From the NCBI RefSeq assembly GCF_022810405.1, contig NZ_JALGQE010000003.1, forward strand, positions 248,001 to 312,000: a DNA stretch of 64,000 nt. The letters run 5' to 3'. Below are positions 59,394 through 64,000 of the stretch, piece after piece (the first letter of the stretch is position 1; each line of letters begins with the position of its first letter). The notes beneath the pieces were generated by a model. It worked only from the letters and a program-made list of their open reading frames with translations, ran no database searches and was not told where the DNA came from. The position numbers and the translations under genes are program-made. Source of the DNA: Rhodococcus sp. ARC_M5. GTDB taxonomy: Bacteria; Actinomycetota; Actinomycetes; Mycobacteriales; Mycobacteriaceae.

Positions 59394-61049
59394 ATGTCGG
59401 GACGTCACAGCGGTAGTAGTTCCGGGTTCGGCCGCGTGTGGACCTGGACGGTTCTCGCGCTCACTTCGGTGGTCTTCGTGGTCGGTGGCTGGTTCGGAGT
59501 GCAGGCAGTGCGCGCATCCGGCGCGAATTCCTGCGATTCGCTCGATACCGTGTCGCTGGCGGTGGACACCTCCATCGCCGAGCCGGTCGAGCAGATCCTT
59601 TCGCAGGCCGACGAGGTCGCCCGCGGTTGCGTGAACTTCGAGGTCCGGCCCGAGCGGCCCACGGACACCGCCACCGAAATCGCGGGAACCGATGACGATC
59701 GTCCGGACCTGTGGATACCAGATTCGACGCTGTGGCTGCTCAAGACGCTTCGCTCGACCGGTGCCCTGCCCGAGCTGGCGAAGACATCCGTCGCCAACAC
59801 ACTGCCGATCCTGGTGTCGAGTTCCGATGCGGTGCCGGTGACCGATACCTGGCTCAGTGTGCTTCAGCTTCCCGGTCAACGCATCGGTGACCCTCTGACC
59901 AGCAGTGCCTCCAATGCCGCGATTCTCGGTGCGCTGGCCGAATCCGAGGTGGCGATCTCGGACGCGAAGGCCGTATCGGCGGCACTGGTTCCGATGGCGC
60001 AGGATTTCGGGCGCATCGCGGACACTCCGCACGACACGCCGGATCTGGTGGCCCAGGTAGCCGCCGAGGGCGGTACCAGTGTGGCCACCGAACAGGCACT
60101 GCTGGCGTACGAAGCCGGAAATCCGGGATCGACTCTGACCGCATCGGTTCCGCCGACCGGAAGCTACTTCCTCAACTACCCGCTGGCGGTGACCGCTCCT
60201 GCCGGGCCCGAGTACGACCGCGTCAAGCAGGCAGGAACGGCACTGGGCTCCGTTCTCGCCACCGCCTCGGCCGCTGAGACCATGGTGGCAGCAGGCTTCC
60301 GAACGTCCAGTGGCACACCACTTCCCGAGGGCCGAGGCGTCGGGCCCGTCGCGTCGCTCGAGATCAAGAACCCGTTGTCGATCGAGACGACGCTGCGGGA
60401 TTGGGCCGTGCTCGCGCTACCGCTCCGCACCCTCGTCGTCGAGGACGTGTCGGGTTCGATGGCCGCGAGATCGGGCGACTCGACGCGCATCGCGTTGACC
60501 GTCGATGCATCGGTCGGTGCCAACGATCTGTTCAGCGACCAGACCCAGATGGGTCTGTGGGCATTCTCCATCGGACTCGGTGGTGGAAAACAGGACTATC
60601 GAGAACTGGTACCGCTCGGCCCGGTGAGCAATACGTTCGACGGCAAGCCGCAGCGTCAGGCGATCCTCGACGCCATCCGGGGCCTGCCCAGCCTCGTCGG
60701 GGGCGGAACAGGGCTCTACGACACCACGTTGGCGGCGTTCCGGCGGGTGAAGGAGGGGTACGACCCCGACTACGTCAACAGCGTCATCATCCTGACCGAC
60801 GGGGCCAACGAGGACGAGGGCAGCATCAGCCTCGACCAGCTGCTGGCGTCACTGCAGAAGGAACAGGATCCGGTGCGTCCCATCGTGATCATCACGGTCG
60901 GCGTCACCGGCGATGCAGATCCGGTTGCACTGCAGCAGATCTCGGCTGTCACCGGCGGTACGAGCTACGTGGCCGAGGATCCACGGGATATCCCGGAGGT
61001 GTTCGTGAAGGCGCTGAACTCGCGCACCGAACGCCTCGCGGGGGAGTAG
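59394..61049 (+). CDS. Membrane-anchored substrate-binding/VWA-domain protein 2
   Basis: The 551-aa paralog of the gene at 56508 shares its whole layout: TM helix (VWTWTVLALTSVVFVVGGWF, about 15-34), a solute-binding-like region with matching blocks (LWIPDSTLW, ASNAAILGAL, VPPTGSYFLNYPLAV) and a VWA domain with DVSGS at 351-355, VGGGTGLYDTTLAAF and VIILTDGANED. Divergence is spread evenly, so the duplication is old. ATG 59394 is preceded by AGGGGGAG about 8 nt upstream. It meets the convergent ecfT gene with one base between stops. The function is unknown. Confidence 0.88.
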   Translation: MSGRHSGSSSGFGRVWTWTVLALTSVVFVVGGWFGVQAVRASGANSCDSLDTVSLAVDTSIAEPVEQILSQADEVARGCVNFEVRPERPTDTATEIAGTDDDRPDLWIPDSTLWLLKTLRSTGALPELAKTSVANTLPILVSSSDAVPVTDTWLSVLQLPGQRIGDPLTSSASNAAILGALAESEVAISDAKAVSAALVPMAQDFGRIADTPHDTPDLVAQVAAEGGTSVATEQALLAYEAGNPGSTLTASVPPTGSYFLNYPLAVTAPAGPEYDRVKQAGTALGSVLATASAAETMVAAGFRTSSGTPLPEGRGVGPVASLEIKNPLSIETTLRDWAVLALPLRTLVVEDVSGSMAARSGDSTRIALTVDASVGANDLFSDQTQMGLWAFSIGLGGGKQDYRELVPLGPVSNTFDGKPQRQAILDAIRGLPSLVGGGTGLYDTTLAAFRRVKEGYDPDYVNSVIILTDGANEDEGSISLDQLLASLQKEQDPVRPIVIITVGVTGDADPVALQQISAVTGGTSYVAEDPRDIPEVFVKALNSRTERLAGE

Positions 61050-61050
61050 A

Positions 61051-61788
61051 TCAGCTCCACAGGAAGCTGATCGCGATGGCTGCGGCGCACGCGAGCGTCA
61101 CCACGATCAGCGTCACCGCGTCGGAGGCCTTGAAGCGCGCCTCGGTGGCGGTGATCATTCCGGTGCCGCCGCGGGCGGTGATGGCCCCACCCATCTCGTC
61201 GGCCCGTCGGATGGCCACCGACATCACCGTCGTGACGATGTCGACCAGGGAGTTGTCCGAGGCGCTGTTGACGACCGGTTTGGGGCGAAGGCGTCGGGCA
61301 GCGTTGAGGGTGCGCATCTCTTCGATCAGCAGCGGAAGCGACCGCAGGCTCAGGGCCACGGCGATCGCCCACTCGTCGACCGGCAGTTTCAGCTTCTTCA
61401 GCGGTGTGCCCAGTTTGGAGACCGCAGGGGCGATGTCGCTCATCGACGTAGTCCAGCCGATCATCATCGATGCCCCGAGCAGGACGAAGATGAACAGCGT
61501 CGCGCGCAGATACACGAGCACTGCCGCGCCGCCGATCGGCAGATTGATCAGAGCTCCGACGCCGAACAGGGCCCAGATCCACCACGGTGGACGTGGCACT
61601 GCCGTGATCGGGACGTGCGCGATGATCGCGGCGATGACCAACAGCGCGAAGACGATGCCGAGCGCGGGCCAGGTCGGTGCCACCACGAGAGTGATGGACA
61701 GCAGCACCACGACGACGAGCTTGGTGCCGGCCCACAGCCGATGGATCGGCGAGAACCGCGGAACTTGACGCAGTACGACGGTGGTCAC
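61051..61788 (-). CDS. Energy-coupling factor transmembrane protein EcfT
   Basis: The 245-aa protein has about five membrane segments and the EcfT coupling helices near the C-terminus (ALSLRSLPLLIEEMRTLNAA and MSVAIRRADEMGGAITARGG), with the Ala-Arg-Gly motif that docks on the ATPases. It would link the ATPases to the substrate-binding component. GTG 61788 overlaps the stop of the upstream fused gene (GTGA). The open frame further upstream lies inside that gene and is not used. Confidence 0.9.
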   Translation of the reverse strand: MTTVVLRQVPRFSPIHRLWAGTKLVVVVLLSITLVVAPTWPALGIVFALLVIAAIIAHVPITAVPRPPWWIWALFGVGALINLPIGGAAVLVYLRATLFIFVLLGASMMIGWTTSMSDIAPAVSKLGTPLKKLKLPVDEWAIAVALSLRSLPLLIEEMRTLNAARRLRPKPVVNSASDNSLVDIVTTVMSVAIRRADEMGGAITARGGTGMITATEARFKASDAVTLIVVTLACAAAIAISFLWS

Positions 61789-63815
61789 GAATGCACGCTC
61801 CCCAGGATCGAATCGGAGACGATGTGGCCGTCGGCCATGGTGATGGTGCGGCTGCAGACGGTGTCCATACCGTCCACGTCGTGCGAGATGACGACGATGG
61901 CGACGCCGCGATCGCGCAGTCCGGCGAGAACGCCGATGATGTCGTCGCGTCCGGGTGGATCGAGCCCGGCCAGGGGTTCGTCGAGAACCAACATTCGAGG
62001 CCGTCGCGCGATGAGCCCGGCCAGTACGACGCGGCGCATCTGGCCACCGCTGAGCGAGTCGATGTCGCGAGCGGCCAACGATCTGTCCAGGCCCACGGCG
62101 TCCATTGCGGCCGATACTGTGGCAGAACCGGTTTCGGGTCCGGCGGCGGCCGCGATGTCCTCGGAGACGGTGCGCCGCTGCAACTGGAGGCGGGAGTGCT
62201 GAAACGCGAGGCCGACGTCGCCGACTCGTGCGGTCATCGCCTTGCCGTCGAGCTGTGCGGTGCCTGCCGTCGGGCCGGTGAGGCCGGCCATGATCCACGC
62301 GAGAGTGGACTTGCCCGAACCGTTTCCGCCGAGAACGAGCACACCCTCACCGCGCTTGACGGTGATGTCGATACCGTCCAGTGCGGCCTGCGCCCACGGG
62401 GTGCGTCGGTTGTAGGTGTGCTGGACGCTGTTCAGCTCGAGGAGCCGACCACTCGAATTATCATGCAGTGCAACGGGATTCTCTGTTCGAGCGTGCATCC
62501 ACATCGAGTCGTGCTGCACCTGATGTCCCTCGTGCAGATGTACGACGCGATCTGCGGCGACGGTGTCCGAGACATGGTGGGTGACGAGGACGACCGACAT
62601 CGTGTGCCTGCGGGGCAGTTCGGCGAGGAGCGAGACCAGGTGTTCGCGCCCCGAGGCGTCGATCATCGCGGTTGCCTCGTCGGCGATGAGCAGTGCGGGA
62701 CGGCGAGCCAGTGCTGCGGCAACGGCGAGTCGCTGCATTTCGCCGCCGGACAGGGAGGCGGTGTCGCGGGCTCCCATGCCGCCGAGTCCGACCTCGTCGA
62801 GCAGCGCCTCCACGTCGGGACGCGAATCGCCGGGCGGCAGTCCCCACACCACGTCGTCGGCGACGCGGGTGCCGAGGATCTGGCTTTCGGGGCGCTGCAG
62901 CACCACCGCGGTGCCGCCGTACCGTCCGAGACCGGTCGAGCCGGGCCGACTCACGGTGCCCTCCGACGGTTCGAGGCCGGCGAGGATCCGCGTCAGCGTC
63001 GATTTCCCGGAACCGTTGTGGCCGACGATCGCCACGAACTCACCGGTTTCGATGCGAAGGGCGACGCCCGTCAACGCGGCTGTCGTACTTCCCGGGTAGC
63101 GGAATCCGACCGCATTCAGCGTGACCGGCAGCGGCCCGATCTCGTCGTCGGCGCTCGAGCCCAGAGGCTCGGGGGTGGGAATGGTGGAGAGACGGTCGAG
63201 GATGGCGGTGAGGATGAGCCACGCGAACAGCGTTCCGGTGACGATGCCGAAGGCGATCGACCCGCCGGCCCACCACCACCAGTTGTCGAGCACGGCCGTG
63301 GAGCCGGTGCGGATCACATCGGCAACGCCTTGCAGCGCCGATGTCCGCTCGAGCAGCCGAGAGATGCCCTCGAAGGTATTACGGAGAGTCTCGAGAAACA
63401 GCTCGCGCAGCGGAACGAGAACGAGCAGGATCAGCACTGTCAGGGCTCCGAGCACCGGCCCGACGACCATCGAGGTGACCAGAACACCGAACAGTCCCTG
63501 CTTCTTGCGCTTCGCCCGCCCCACCAGGCCGCCCAGTAGGGCGGCGCTGGCGACGGTGATGGCCGTCTGAGTTCCGGCTGCGACGAATCCAACGAGGGTG
63601 CCGGCCACCGCAGCCGTGACCAGTGCCCGAGTCCGATACCGGAGCGCAACCACCGACATGGGAATCGCGGCGACGACCTGAAGGATCGCCGCCATCGGTA
63701 CGAGCACGCCGATCACCGTCAGGGCAACGGTGAAGCTGCTCATGACGGCAGCGGTCGCGAGTTCCTGCGGACCGAGGGGCCCTGACTTGGGCGTGGACGA
63801 AGAGCTGACGGTCAC
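61785..63815 (-). CDS. ECF transporter: S-component fused to two ATPase domains
   Basis: The 676-aa protein begins with about six TM helices (residues 15-215) of the DUF2232/S-component type. It continues with two complete ABC ATPases: VGHNGSGKSTLTRILAG, LSGGEMQRLAVAAALA, LLIADEATAMI; and LGGNGSGKSTLAWIMAG, LSGGQMRRVVLAGLIA, LVLDEPLAGLDPP. The first Walker B has Ala-Thr-Ala in place of the usual Pro-x-Ser stretch. With EcfT it makes a whole vitamin-type importer from two polypeptides, as Rv2325c/Rv2326c do from memory. The substrate is unknown. Confidence 0.9.
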   Translation of the reverse strand: MTVSSSSTPKSGPLGPQELATAAVMSSFTVALTVIGVLVPMAAILQVVAAIPMSVVALRYRTRALVTAAVAGTLVGFVAAGTQTAITVASAALLGGLVGRAKRKKQGLFGVLVTSMVVGPVLGALTVLILLVLVPLRELFLETLRNTFEGISRLLERTSALQGVADVIRTGSTAVLDNWWWWAGGSIAFGIVTGTLFAWLILTAILDRLSTIPTPEPLGSSADDEIGPLPVTLNAVGFRYPGSTTAALTGVALRIETGEFVAIVGHNGSGKSTLTRILAGLEPSEGTVSRPGSTGLGRYGGTAVVLQRPESQILGTRVADDVVWGLPPGDSRPDVEALLDEVGLGGMGARDTASLSGGEMQRLAVAAALARRPALLIADEATAMIDASGREHLVSLLAELPRRHTMSVVLVTHHVSDTVAADRVVHLHEGHQVQHDSMWMHARTENPVALHDNSSGRLLELNSVQHTYNRRTPWAQAALDGIDITVKRGEGVLVLGGNGSGKSTLAWIMAGLTGPTAGTAQLDGKAMTARVGDVGLAFQHSRLQLQRRTVSEDIAAAAGPETGSATVSAAMDAVGLDRSLAARDIDSLSGGQMRRVVLAGLIARRPRMLVLDEPLAGLDPPGRDDIIGVLAGLRDRGVAIVVISHDVDGMDTVCSRTITMADGHIVSDSILGSVHS

Positions 63816-63838
63816 TGCTCCAGTGTGCCAGCCTGAGA

Positions 63839-64000
63839 TCAGCGGCTGCGCTGGCTCGTGGCAGGCCCTGCTGCGCGACGGCTGTGGCCGCCACCACCGC
63901 TCCGCGGCTGACCACCACTGCGGGGCTGTCCGCCACTGCGCGGCTGACCACCGGAGCGGGCCGGGCCGCCGCGGCGCGCGTTGTTGCTGTTGCGCGGGGT
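63839..64000 (-). CDS. Arg/Gly-rich C-terminal tail, probable DEAD-box RNA helicase (partial)
   Basis: The reverse frame is open from the right edge to a TGA at 63839-63841, giving 53 residues: TPRNSNNARRGGPARSGGQP, then RSGGQP units and GGGGHSRRAAGPATSQRSR. At least three RSGGQP-like repeats occur. Such RGG-like tails are typical of actinobacterial DEAD-box RNA helicases, where they bind RNA, but the helicase core lies outside the window. Other RGG proteins are possible. Confidence 0.5.
   Translation of the reverse strand, partial: TPRNSNNARRGGPARSGGQPRSGGQPRSGGQPRSGGGGHSRRAAGPATSQRSR

Overview
The window is high-GC DNA from a mycolic-acid actinobacterium. Gene content and order point to Rhodococcus in the broad sense; this is inferred from gene order and codon usage, since no rRNA is present. 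From memory of the Mycobacterium tuberculosis map, the backbone follows the Rv0883c-Rv0910 order: sepH, serC, citA, gltA, prrB/prrA, accD3, echA6, a metallo-beta-lactamase-fold gene, ctpE, and the small MT0933-type antitoxin with its SRPBCC-type partner. Nocardial accessory genes are inserted between these markers. Sixty-one coding regions are supported, with one partial gene at each edge. No tRNA, rRNA, CRISPR array, insertion sequence or prophage was seen.

Layout. 1-10 kb: a partial DUF6928-like gene, sepH, a rhomboid-like membrane protein, serC, citA, pdxH, an MFS exporter, galM, a PfkB kinase and gltA, ending in a strong terminator. 10-16.5 kb: a nitrilase-family hydrolase, an FKBP isomerase, the PrrAB two-component system with a 68-aa leader gene, a photolyase and a DMT exporter. 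16.6-22.2 kb: prpE, then a molybdopterin/cytochrome membrane oxidoreductase and a methyltransferase-TetR pair, which share two matching operators. 22-31.6 kb: accD3, an XRE-controlled ABC exporter operon, a MarR/hydrolase pair, an ABC-F ATPase, an aldo-keto reductase and a lone HemD-like protein. 31.6-42.1 kb: a flavoprotein monooxygenase, echA6-amt, a secreted protein, a hydrolase, a SigD-like sigma factor, an NCS1 permease, an enoyl-CoA hydratase and htpG.

42.2-64 kb: a metallo-hydrolase, ctpE and the small antitoxin-like protein. These are followed by a 10-kb block (cation/proton antiporter, lipoprotein lipase, LytS/LytR-type two-component system, small membrane protein, GAP-family protein, two sodium/solute symporters and a DUF485 partner) that separates the antitoxin-like gene from its usual SRPBCC partner. 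Next are two paralogous membrane-anchored proteins that fuse a substrate-binding-like region to a von Willebrand A domain. Between them lies a xanthorhodopsin-type light-driven proton pump gene carrying the Asp-Thr-Glu pump motif, the retinal lysine and the glycine that in xanthorhodopsin leaves room for a carotenoid antenna. The window ends with an EcfT protein, a one-chain S-component/double-ATPase ECF transporter, and the Arg/Gly-rich tail of a probable RNA helicase.

How the parts fit. Central carbon metabolism dominates: two citrate synthases, propionyl-CoA synthetase, acyl-CoA carboxylase, two enoyl-CoA hydratases, and acetate/pyruvate-type symporters next to a LytSR sensor. Many start codons sit 6-8 nt after a TAnnnT hexamer, which suggests frequent leaderless transcription. 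Convergent genes are separated by long perfect hairpins, and a short hairpin-forming repeat is dispersed in at least three intergenic regions. The best candidates for something new are the rhodopsin locus between the VWA paralogs and the split toxin-antitoxin pair.
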